Source: Gryganskiella cystojenkinii (taxonomy: Eukaryota > Mortierellomycota > Mortierellomycetes > Mortierellales > Mortierellaceae). From it: DNA of 25,024 nt. The stretch's first letter is position 1. Each line of letters opens with the position of its first letter. The translations under genes were made by a program, and so were the position numbers. Positions 1 through 9,096 of this stretch are shown piece by piece. The stretch lies in the NCBI GenBank assembly GCA_015852425.1, contig JAAAIG010000209.1, positions 23,725 through 48,748 of the forward strand. The letters are read 5' to 3'. The notes beneath the pieces were generated by a model. That model did not search any database. It was not told the origin of the DNA and saw nothing but the letters and a program-made list of their open reading frames with translations.

Positions 1-77
1 AAAAAGAAGACGAATGACACTTTTTATTTGGATCATGCTGATTTCTCTCTCTCTCGCTCTCTCTTTTAAAAAAATAG
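1..77 (+). other. 3' end of an intron with CT-rich tract
   Basis: A long pyrimidine run, mostly CT repeats at about 40-67, ends in an A-rich stretch and TAG at 75-77. This is the layout of a strong 3' splice site. The sequence after it stays open to a stop at 187-189, so I read 1-77 as the tail of the last intron of a plus-strand gene that begins outside the window. The upstream exon is not visible, so the splice site is inferred. Confidence 0.4.
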
Positions 78-189
78 TCTTATCAAGTTTGTGACGAGCA
101 CAAAAGACACACTGTTGCCGAGTCTGTGGGGACAAGCAGCCTCAGATCCGTTCTCGAAACAATCCTCAGGATGCTGTACCATCTCTTGA
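78..189 (+). CDS. C-terminal exon of a probable prenylated Ras-like GTPase (partial)
   Basis: Read in the phase that leaves one base from the previous exon, this exon gives 36 residues and a TGA at 187-189. The last residues are SSGCCTIS. A Cys next to a CaaX box (C-T-I-S) matches the palmitoyl-plus-farnesyl tail of fungal Ras proteins; yeast Ras2 ends CCIIS. The residues before it (LWGQAASDPFSKQ) are polar and unstructured like a Ras hypervariable region. The G domain would lie left of the window, so family membership rests on about eight residues. A second frame through the same bases is also open (126-437) and cannot be excluded. If the reading is right, the product is membrane-tethered. 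An AATAAA near 443 could end the transcript. Confidence 0.4.
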
Positions 190-1154
190 GAGGAACGTCT
201 CGCCCTCATAAGAAATGGAACCAAACTACCAACAATATCTACAGCAAAAAACAAAAAAAAATGAGCAGAGTCGTAGTGTTCTCCTTGTTCTGTGCACCAA
301 CATCTTTCTTCTTATCATATATCATGTTATCTATACCATCTCAATACAATTTTTTATGCAGTTGCCCCTTTCATATTACCGCTCTTGCCCCTGTCGATCC
401 TTTTCCTGCTATGATTTTCTTTCACTTGCGAAGCTGACGCAAATAAATACTTCAATCATCCGTTCATTTATGCCATGTTTCATTATTATGAAGGCTTACA
501 CCATTTATTTCCTCATGATCGTGTCATTTTTTAATAAGAAAAGTCGTTTGTCGTCACGTTTCCAAAGAAAAAAACGAGAACAACAGAAGAAGCAGATTGA
601 AAACGGGTCGTTAATGGGAAAGAGGGGGTCAAGGAAATCATTGCATGAGGACAATCGGGTTGGTAAGGTTGGTATGAGAGGTATTTACAAGTAAGCGAGG
701 GTAAGAGGAAACCTACGTAATATTTTTTGTGCTTTTTTGAAAGGTTATGAGGATGAAGGTTGAGCAAAGAATGATTCGTTAAGAGGCTAAGGAGCGAACA
801 ATAAGTGAAAAAGGTTGTGTGAAGACTGTCTTGTCAGGAGGAAGGAGGAAGAAAGAAAAGAGAAGTTGCCCAGGTGGAAGCTGGAGAGAAGCACACAAAA
901 GAGCTGACCAGGGTCAAAGAGCAATATGGACAAGATAAGAAGAGGCAGGAAATATGAAGGACAAAGGTACTTACACGAAGAGGATATGAAGAAGTAAGAG
1001 GAAGAAGGGGGGGAGAAGGATAAAGGATCAATGCAATGGAAGAGAAAAGGAGCAGAAAGCAAAAGAGGGAAAGAAAAAAATAGTATATCGACGAATGAAG
1101 AAATGCAAAAGGTAAAAAAACGCAAGGAACTGAAAAAACAGCCGGAGATGCCAC
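190..1154. other. Intergenic region between convergent genes, with a polypurine tract
   Basis: This stretch separates the CaaX-tailed gene (+) from the stop of the LAMTOR1 gene (-), so it should hold both 3' UTRs. I see no convincing exon. From about 820 to 1140 the plus strand is almost all A and G, with long GGAAGAAAGAA-type runs. Open frames here are low-complexity (K/E/R-rich on plus, S/F/L-rich on minus), as expected from biased composition rather than coding. Confidence 0.5.
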
Positions 1155-4116
1155 TTAGTACACGACAGGTGGTGAGAGTGTGACAATGAGGTCGCCGACA
1201 TCTTCAACATCCATCGACTCGGTTGCCTGGTGCAGTTCGCCCATGGCGTTCGCCAACTATTTAGAAAAGGTCAAATGTTTGTCTGTTGGTTAAGAAAGAG
1301 CCTGCGGACCAAATTCTTTTATGGCTGTTGTTAGTTTCTAAAGGCGACTTACCCAACCAACTGTCTTGGGATCAACAGTCTTCTCGGCCAAGACCTCACG
1401 GACCGAAGGAGCCTTCACAGAACTGCCTGAGGATGTCGAAATCCTTTCGTGGGGACTTCCCAATCCGTTTCCATTGGTCGGCGTCGAGGATCCTTTTTGT
1501 CCGACTGCCTGCTCCAGAACAGCGTTCAATCCCGGCAAATCCACAGCAGAAGCAGAACCCTTGACATTGACCGAAGTCATGCTCGACAGCTTGCGAAGGG
1601 TCTGTTCAGGAAGCTTGACCGTGTTCAAAGCAGAGATGTATTCGTTCGATCGGGTCTCAGCCTCTTGTTGCTGAAGTCTCTCCAATTGGAAAGTCGACGG
1701 GATATCGATCAGGTTTCTATCAAAAATGAATAACAACAATAAAGATTTAGCTCAGAAATTGGGGAAGGGCTGAAGGCGGTCTAAAGAGCATAGTTTGAGA
1801 GCGAGAGGTACGGTCTCGTTTGACTTGTTCGAGTGCGCGCAGGAAGAACATGGTCCATGCATGCGTCTCGATCATTGGTTCGATGCAGTTGAGGCGCAGA
1901 AGCTTTATGCTCAGGAATAAAATGTGCGAATCGAAGGATGGTCTGATCCTGAAAAGATGGTTCAAAACAAAACAAAACAAATGCTCACAAAGTCTGACAC
2001 GACAGATGGTCCAGATGTCAAGTCGACAACTACTTCAGCACAAGACCTTGAGAAAATATCGCCAAGGCTTTCTTTTTCCGAAAAAAAAACTTACCCTGCT
2101 GTCCTTTCCACAATCTTTTGTAGCGACTCGAGTTCCCGTACTTGATTCTGTTCCCCTGGTGAAACAGATACCATGCTCGTGGGACTAATTATATATCGAA
2201 CACACAGACATCAAACAGCAAATATGAAAAAGAGCACATTTTGGAGTTAGTAATCGGTGGGAGCAGGGACTGGCGATCGAAACAGCCTTTTTCAAGGTCA
2301 AACTGGTCAAGGGTTGCGCAACCCTTGTCAAGAGTCGGGTGCATTCTCTATTTTCTGTTGTTGTCAAACAACACCCAGGCTTTTTTTTAGTGTCCCCCAC
2401 AAAGTATAGGATGCGGGGAGAGGGGCAAAGCGTCGCTATTATGATGGCACAAAACATCCACCTTTGAACACAAAAAGCAAAATAAAAAAACACAAAAACA
2501 CAAAGTTGTCAACATTCGTCCAGAGCCTCAATAACGGAAGGGGTCCTTTTTCGTGTTCAATAGCCAATGGGCACTTTTCTTTGCGACTGATCTGGTTCTT
2601 GTGAAGGCTCGGCAATACAAGGAAAAGACATGATAGAGAGAAATGAAAGTCTTTACAATCCTGCATTGGTCATCATCAGTTTTTTTTTGGTCTACTGATG
2701 ATCCTCACACGACTCTCCCTGTCTCTCTGTCAACAACAACAAATAACAACAAGGCGCAACAACAGAGAAAGCCCAAAAAAAAAGGATCTTGTTTTTCCCT
2801 CCAAAAAGCAAAATCAAGATCAACCCCATTTTTGTGTTTTTGTCCTCTTCCCGCCAATCTCGCTTTACCCGAGGCGATCGTTGAACCGTTGCGGTGCAAT
2901 GCCCATTCATTTTTCAGGTTTTAGCGCGAACCGAAGCTACTGAAATAAAACACAGAAAAGGGGGAAAGGAAGAGTGGGAAACTCCTTCCACACAAAACAC
3001 ACCGAAAAAAATGGCGCAAACACTGAAGGGTTCACCTTTCGAATGCCACAACCGCATATTTTCCTGGGACCATGGTGGAAAAAAGACGTTGAATGTACTT
3101 GAGATATGGTATCGAAAATGCGCTGTTTCTTCGACCGATTGTGTTCACTGTTGTTACTCTGTCCCTCTCTTCTTCATGTTCCATTCTTTCCTTTTCTGTA
3201 GAATGCATGAACCTTCCTTGTGCACCACCCAAGATTTCGCGGCGAAAAAGAGTAGGAAAGGGACCAAAAAACAAATGAAAAGTAACGCACACTTGTCCCT
3301 TCCCCCCCCCTTTGTCCTTTCTTCTTTTGCCTTGTCAACATCTGCAGGAAGGTACATGAGAAGGTACACACAGACCATACAACTGATCACTGCTCTGCAC
3401 ATCTTGTACGGTTCCCCTTACCCATATCCAAGTGGATCGTTGGTACCGTCTAACAGACGCTGGTTTTCATCCTAATATTTTTTTGCAATGCATGAAAAAG
3501 GCAGGTTAGCAATCATCCCACTGGTGAAAAAAAGCGAAAAAGAAAGCAATGATCGATTCAGCCCTAGACGGAGCAGAAGTAGTTGACAAAGTTGTCCCTC
3601 TCGCAAGAAGTATACGGATCTTTTTTTTCCTTTATCGAGTTTGTTGGGAGGATAGTTCGGTATGGCATGAAGAGTATGGTTGAGAGAAAGAGCGTCGATT
3701 ATCTTTCTTTTTTTCATTCGAACAGCGAAAATAGCTGGAAAACTGAGGAAGGGCACAGTAGAGAGTGTATATGATGGATCGTGTGGAAAGGTATTTGTTG
3801 CAAAGGGAGGTGTAGTTCTGTGACAGTCGCCGTGAGTAGTCGACCCAAACTGCATTATAACTCAACCCTGGACCTGGTTCAGGGGCAAAGTCCAGTGCCG
3901 CAACCAATGTCTGTCGATTTGAGCCGTTTGTAAGACGGTTGCGCAATACAAGTCAAGGAAAGGAGGTGATGTGTAAAGAAAGATGGGGGGAGAGAAAGGT
4001 TGGGGGGTGGGGAGGGTTCGGGAGAGTTTGGGAAGGATTAGGGACTGGCCATGTGTATGAATGAGTAAGATTGTTACCTGGCCCTCCGTCGCATGCTTAC
4101 TTCCACAGCAACCCAT
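1155..4116 (-). CDS. LAMTOR1: LAMTOR1 (p18)/Ego1-like lysosomal Ragulator scaffold, 5 exons
   Basis: Exons on the minus strand are 4078-4116, 3422-3471, 2095-2184, 1353-1716 and 1155-1256. They join in phase to 214 residues. The protein starts MGCCGSK, a site for Gly2 myristoylation and Cys3/Cys4 palmitoylation as in human LAMTOR1 (MGCCYSS). Residues 14-20 (DENQRLL) carry an acidic di-leucine element like the dileucine stretch of p18. Residues 46-66 (RELESLQKIVERTAG, then NLIDIP) match the first Ragulator helix of the family, where human has an AKTASNIIDV stretch. The end is GDLIVTLSPPVVY. Known role: p18/Ego1 holds the Ragulator/EGO complex on the lysosome or vacuole and recruits Rag GTPases for TORC1 activation. 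Introns are 606, 1237, 378 and 96 nt, all GT-AG. The gene is divergent from the pseudouridine synthase at 5004. A Ser/Thr/Gly-rich linker (about residues 105-165) is longer than in human p18 and looks disordered. Confidence 0.88.
2185..3421 (-). other. Long second intron of LAMTOR1
   Basis: At 1237 nt this is by far the longest intron assembled in the window; most others are 50-380 nt. The donor reads GTAAGG on the minus strand (plus 3416-3421) and the acceptor TTAG (plus 2185-2188). No internal exon is needed, because the flanking phases close exactly (50 nt exon, then 90 nt exon). It contains the 20-bp palindrome at 2308-2327. Open frames inside it look random. Confidence 0.7.
2308..2327. 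repeat. Perfect 20-bp palindrome
   Basis: CAAGGGTTGCGCAACCCTTG equals its own reverse complement. It lies in the long intron of LAMTOR1, about 120 bp from the 3' splice site. It could be a dimeric transcription-factor site, an RNA hairpin in the pre-mRNA, or chance. The flanks add one matching pair beyond one mismatch. Confidence 0.9.
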
Positions 4117-5003
4117 TGATGTATTTGTTGTAAATGGTTTCCTTTGGTGAAAGAATGAAAGAGGGGATGACAGAAGAGAAAATGAGAGCAAAGGGCAGCC
4201 CAGGAAATGAGAAGGAGGATGTAAAAAGAAAGAGAAGGATGGGATCCCAATGAGAAGTCAGAACACACAGACGGTCAGAGATAAGTCGTAAAATGAGAAA
4301 GGGAGAGCATAAATAGAGAGACAGAGAGAGCAGCGAAAAAGGGACAGACCATCCTTCCGGCAATCCTTGCTTTGGCCAACCATTTGGCCCCAAAAGGGGA
4401 TTAGCGCGTTCTTTTTTGACGTTGAACTGTGGTCATTCTCGATCGGACGATATTTCTCTTCTTTTTCCAGTCGACACTGAAGGATGTGAATGGCGAAAAA
4501 GCAAAGTAAAGAGTCGAATATTCTCTGCCCCTAGGCGCGGTGACCCGCCGCCAGAGTCGGGCACTTCGTAAACCCAACGCGTTTTAGTCAATCAAAGCCT
4601 CGCGCCCCTGTGTTCGCGTTCTTCCTCCTCTTGAGACAACATTGGCAAAGCCCAAGCGAACAACAATAAGTCAATAAGAAAACTCACAGTCGTCTCAAGG
4701 CTGTCCCCCCAGACCTTGCAATCTAGACCTCGGCGAAAGGAGCTTGGTTTCAAGCACGGCCTGTGCATTATCAAGGGCAATCAATGCCTCCTCGAAACAG
4801 ATCTTGTGCACCGCAGCTCGCACGATCCCATGAGATTCTCCCACGACATCGCCTTACATTCAGCAGTCACACTACCCAACTCATTTTTTTGGTGGCCAAA
4901 ATCGCTTTCTTCTTGGGAGCAATGCCTTTACACCCTCTCTCTCCTAGAGTACAAATTAACATCAACAGCCATCAGGAGGACCCATTTAACTCTGGAGGGA
5001 GAC
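4117..5003. promoter_or_regulatory. Divergent promoter region of LAMTOR1 and the pseudouridine synthase
   Basis: These 887 bp lie between two divergent start codons. The part next to LAMTOR1 (about 4140-4340) is purine-rich on plus, so the coding strand has a CT-rich leader. The middle (about 4530-4610) is GC-rich. I see no clear TATA box for either gene, which fits housekeeping promoters. An open frame upstream of 5004 continues in phase with the synthase but does not look like protein sequence. Confidence 0.5.
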
Positions 5004-6756
5004 ATGTCGCAACCACCTCCACAACAGGAATCCCACCCCATGGATTCTTCAAACAGTGTCACCTTGAATGACCAACCAGACTCACTATTAGCCGCTGAAG
5101 ACAAGACTGTACAACAAGACGCTGCAGGACAGCAAGCACAAGGTGGTGTTGTTCACATTGGATCCAAGCGACACAAGGAATCCAAACATGGCCACTACTC
5201 TGAGGGGGGTCAACAACCCAAGAAACAGAAAAAGCGCGTTGACCTCGTCAAACCCGAGGACGACCTCAAAGACGCGGAATATTTCTTTGAAAATGGTAAA
5301 AAAAAACAATGCGATTGGAATCGACGCAGAAACAGACGTGCATACACACACACATTATAGTCACCTTTTTCTGATCCTCTCGATGCTTTTATTGTGTTAG
5401 ACCTCCGCAAGATCTATCCTTATTTTTTCAAGTACCAGACCTATGCAAAAGGTCGATGGCTCGGTCGTACTTTGATCGAGGTCTTCAACACGGAATTTCG
5501 GGATCGGGACAATGAATTCTATGAGCGCGCGATCAAGGATGGCCGTGTTCAAGTCAATGGCGACAATGTCGACAAGGACTATATCATCAAGAACAGCGAT
5601 ATTGTCGCGCACGCAATCCACCGACATGAGCCCCCCGTCGCAAACTTATCCGTGAAGGTCGTCAAACAGGAGGAGGGTGTGATCATTGTCGACAAACCTA
5701 GCAGTATCCCCGTTCACCCCAGTGGACGGTATCGACACAACACTGTACTGCATATCTTAATGAAGGAGCAAGGATATACGGATCTCTACCGTACGGGGTT
5801 CTTTTTTTTAAAAAATTTGGGGCATTACGACAAAATGTCATACGGCTACGGTGTGTTAACCATCGTTTTTCTTGCTCGTTTTCTTCTTGTAGCTGTGAAC
5901 CGGCTGGATCGGCTCACGTCAGGATTGATGATTATTGCACTATCGGTTAAGAAGGCTCGCGAGTTTGAGTCGATGATGCAGAAATGCGAGATAAAGAAGG
6001 AATACGTCTGCAAAGTCACTGGGCAGTTTCCAAGGTATGATAATATCTCTGGCTTATCCTTTTTGATTGACCCACTTTTCAGAACCTTTGCTCACTGCTC
6101 TCCACCCTACTGTTCGTTGTTGTGTGACGAAATATAGTGGGATCACTGAATGTCACGAGCCTATTCATGTTGCCTCCTTCAAGTTGACTTTGAACACAGT
6201 CCATCCCGATGGAAAAGCTTGCTCGACTATTTTTGAACTCTTGCGATACGATCCCAAGACGAACACCTCGGTCGTCCTCGCTCGCCCAGTCACTGGAAGG
6301 ACACATCAGATCCGAGTTCACCTTCAATGGCTCGGATACCCCATTACCAACGACCCACTTTATCACAACAAAGACATTTGGGGACAAGCCAACGGCAAGG
6401 GCGGGATCACAGAAGAGATGGAAAAAGTCGCTGTCCAAAAACTTTTGGAACAAACCGAGCTCGAGGACGAAAATGACAATGCGCTGGCAGCAGCGTCTTC
6501 TTTGTCTTCGTGTAGCGACAACACTTCCGGCACTGGGGAAGGCGAACAGCAACAACTGGCAGAGTTTTGCAAGATTTGTGGATTGGCTTCTAGAGCGGAT
6601 CCGGAACCGGAAAAAAGGGTCATGTACCTTCATGCTTGGAAGTATCAGGCCAAGGGTTGGTCTTTCGAGACTGAATTACCAGACTGGGCCAAAGTTGATA
6701 CCCCTTCTGACCCCTCAATAGACAGTGCAGCATTCTCCTCGGACAATGCACAATAA
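5004..6756 (+). CDS. tRNA pseudouridine synthase, Pus9/Rib2/RPUSD2 group, 4 exons
   Basis: Exons 5004-5295, 5401-5790, 5893-6034 and 6138-6756 join to 480 residues. Residues 1-90 are low-complexity and Q/K-rich with a basic KKQKKR patch. Residues about 98-175 form an S4-like RNA-binding region (KGRWLGRTL, RVQVNG, HRHEPPV) as in human RPUSD2. The RluA catalytic domain has the binding motif VDKPSSIPVHP, the active-site loop NRLDRLTSG with catalytic Asp233, and RPVTGRTHQIRVH at 324-336. The conserved C-terminal segment starts with a CxxC pair (Cys419, Cys422) followed by MYLHAW, as in RPUSD2. Yeast Pus9 and Rib2 convert U32 of mitochondrial and cytoplasmic tRNAs to pseudouridine. No deaminase domain follows, so this is not a Rib2-type fusion. 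I start at ATG 5004 because upstream in-phase sequence is not protein-like. An AATAAA (6752-6757) overlaps the stop codon. Confidence 0.9.
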
Positions 6757-7887
6757 ATCGTATTTATTTAAAGAGGAAAAATGATACAGATGCTGCTGCA
6801 ACTTTGGTAACTCACTGAAAAGGATATGAGGTATTTGCGAGATAGGGCTGAGCCTGCCAAGTGTTAGATTCATTGGCTGAGTCAAAGAATAGTCAAAGGC
6901 AAAGTTCAACGTTCCAGACAGATCAATCACACGGGAAATCTGCAGGTATTTCAATCACACTTGACATGGGCACACTTCAGGTACCGGCTTACAAATTAGG
7001 CATAGGCGTTATTCATGGACTGAAAGATCGTAATCCCTAACAATAGCGTGAGGCAATGCGCGCGATTGTGTGAAAGAAAGAATAGACATTGAAATACAAA
7101 AAGTTTCGGCAGCATGGGGATGTTGTATTATTCGATGCAGAGTAGTCATTGAATTGGTCATGGTCTGGAAAGTATCATCCAGTCGCATGCTCGACATTGC
7201 TGCATAGGGGAAGGGACACATAAATATCTGGTGTCTGGATCCAGGTCCGTGCGCCAATCCATTTTATCAATCCCCGAGAGAGATAGAGAGAAGAGAGGGA
7301 AAGAGGGTGAAAGAAAATGCACGCTTATCAAAAAGTCAAAAATGCGTGGTGCTTTCCGTCCCTTCGCTGCGTTCATTTTGGCCGCTTAAATTTTACACTA
7401 ACGTCTTTATATTGTTCATGGTATTATGCCGAACGAACAACCACAATAAATAAAAACGTTGAAGAAGGTGTGCCGCTAGAGGAAGAAGAGTAGAGGCTGT
7501 TCTTTTGATCGACGTCAGATCCGAGGACTATCTGCCGATTGTTTATCAAGCTTGTTTCAATTTTTGAAATGATCAACACCTCATAACTCGCGCTAAGAAG
7601 GCGGCGTTCAAATAGACAGACATTTGCTGGTTTGTCTTGCCTTATTGGCATACAATCTCATAATTTTCATTCGCTTTCATGCTGGACAATGAAACGCCGA
7701 GAGGGAAAGCAAAACGTACGAAAGGGAGCTATTGACAGATACCTCATGCTTAAGCATGGGCCATGGATCAGAGAAAGAACTATGCGAAGATTTTATTTAT
7801 TTTAATGCTCTAGGTTCTTATTGTTCAGATCTTCCCTGGTCTTAACTTTTTTTTTTTTTTTTTTTTTGTATATCGACAGAGTGATAT
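6757..7887. other. Intergenic region between convergent genes; possible weak minus-strand exons
   Basis: It holds the 3' UTRs of the pseudouridine synthase (+) and the FAD monooxygenase (-). On minus, 6840-6947 follows a CTGCAG acceptor and reads ISRVIDLSGTLNFAFDYSL and onward. On minus, 7021-7199 reads MSSMRLDDTFQTMTNSMTTL and onward. Both look mildly protein-like, but I recognise no family and find no consistent splicing between them. A 14-bp palindrome CATGCTTAAGCATG lies at 7745-7758. TTTATT at 7792-7797 is an AATAAA signal for the minus-strand gene. Confidence 0.35.
7847..7867 (-). repeat. A21 tract just downstream of the FAD monooxygenase stop
   Basis: The plus strand has 21 consecutive T residues, so the minus strand reads A21 beginning 20 nt after the monooxygenase stop codon. 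It is the longest homopolymer in the window. It may be a simple 3'-UTR repeat or the relic of a poly(A) tail from a retrocopied mRNA. A normal AATAAA lies further downstream at 7792-7797. Confidence 0.9.
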
Positions 7888-9096
7888 TTACTGAGCTTCT
7901 GCAGCAGCCATAAGGCTTTTGAACAGCTCGACTGTGACCTCTGGCGCATCGACATGCAAAAATTTGTCGAGGTTTGCAGCACTCATCTCGGAGCAAATTC
8001 GTGAGCGCGCCATCATTTTCTTTTCAAAGGTCTCTTGCGCCTCTACCAGATCTCGGCCCTCTTGAACGACCTTCGTCAGCGCTTGGCCTAGATCGAGTCC
8101 ATCGATCAGTGCCAAGTTCGCCCCCTCGCCGGCGAAAGGCGACATCAAGTGTGCGGCATCGCCAATGAGCGTAATGCCCCGGACGGTGCGCCAGCTGTGG
8201 GCCGGGTCAATGGCGTAGACGGGGCGGGGGATCATCTCCTTGCCGTTACGGACTAAATCCGTGTACTCATCCACCCAATCAGGGAGCTGCTCCAGGATAT
8301 ACTTGCGATTTTGCTCAATCGGCGCAGCAGTGATCGAAGGGAGCTGGTCCTCCGAGATGCGGAGCATAGCATATACGCGGATAGAGCCGTCACCGTTGCG
8401 TTGGGCGGCAATGCCCTTGTTATCGGAGAGGACGGAAAGAGTGCCATTGCCGACCCTGGCGGACTCAGTGGGGAAGTCACGGTCGACGTTGTAGAGGTGG
8501 GTCTCGAACATGACCACACCACTATAGATGGGCTTGGCGGGCGAGAGGAGCGCGCGGATGCGGGACCAGGCTCCATCGGCGCCAACGACAATATCATAGG
8601 ACTCGCAGGTGCCGTTATCGAAAACGAGAGTATGCTTGGTTCCACTGTTCAAAGAGTCGGCAGGGATAATCTCAATGACCTTGACACCCCAGTGGATGGT
8701 GCCGGGCTCGAGCGAATCGATGTAGGTCTGACGCAGGATTCCGCGGTCGATCTCGGGGCGGCCGTATCCAGGTGCAGCTTCATGGTGATCGACGGGAGGG
8801 GCGTGGTTGTCCTTCTCTTCCATCCAGACCTTGCCGTTCTTGTCGGCAATAATCATGTCCTCGCCCTCGTAGCGAACATGCTTGGAAATAGTTTTCCAAA
8901 GGTTGTTCATGCTGAGAGCGAGCTGGCCAGACTCGGCGTGGACGTCAAGGGTGCCGCCCTGATTGCGGGAGGAGGCTGAGGACTCGAGTTCAAATACGTT
9001 AACGGCGATGTTGCTCTGCTGGAGGGTACGGGCGGTGGCGAGACCGCCGAGGCCAGCACCGATGATGGCAATGGAGAAAGGAGTGGAGACGGACAT
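7888..9096 (-). CDS. TetX-like FAD-dependent aromatic monooxygenase, intronless
   Basis: This is one uninterrupted frame of 402 residues starting MSVSTPF. It belongs to the p-hydroxybenzoate hydroxylase-fold flavoprotein monooxygenases. The FAD dinucleotide motif GAGLGG is at 13-18 and is followed by an acidic strand end (VFELE). GADGAWSRIR at 172-181 is the conserved DG motif for FAD/NADPH contact. GDAAHLMSPFAGEGANLAL from 312 is the FAD-ribityl motif. GGTLDVHAESGQLAL from 47 and RPEIDRGILR at 113-122 resemble the TetX branch, whose bacterial founder hydroxylates tetracyclines. Fungal relatives usually act on small aromatic or polyketide-like molecules; the substrate here cannot be told. There is no signal peptide or C-terminal membrane helix, so it is probably cytosolic. 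It is the only complete intronless enzyme gene in the window. No biosynthetic partner genes are adjacent. Confidence 0.9.
   Translation of the reverse strand: MSVSTPFSIAIIGAGLGGLATARTLQQSNIAVNVFELESSASSRNQGGTLDVHAESGQLALSMNNLWKTISKHVRYEGEDMIIADKNGKVWMEEKDNHAPPVDHHEAAPGYGRPEIDRGILRQTYIDSLEPGTIHWGVKVIEIIPADSLNSGTKHTLVFDNGTCESYDIVVGADGAWSRIRALLSPAKPIYSGVVMFETHLYNVDRDFPTESARVGNGTLSVLSDNKGIAAQRNGDGSIRVYAMLRISEDQLPSITAAPIEQNRKYILEQLPDWVDEYTDLVRNGKEMIPRPVYAIDPAHSWRTVRGITLIGDAAHLMSPFAGEGANLALIDGLDLGQALTKVVQEGRDLVEAQETFEKKMMARSRICSEMSAANLDKFLHVDAPEVTVELFKSLMAAAEAQ

Noticed and set aside
1747..1980. Minus-strand frame reading AWTMFFLRALEQVKRDR as an extra LAMTOR1 exon
   Set aside because: The flanking exons join exactly in phase without it and the join matches the family helix, so the segment is intron.
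4716..5003. N-terminal extension of the pseudouridine synthase in the same frame
   Set aside because: The translated sequence is Leu/His/Ser-rich without family similarity, while ATG 5004 begins a typical disordered N-terminus.
8311..8979. 222-codon open frame on plus, antisense to the FAD monooxygenase
   Set aside because: It mirrors the GC-rich codons of the real gene, which carries all family motifs on the other strand.
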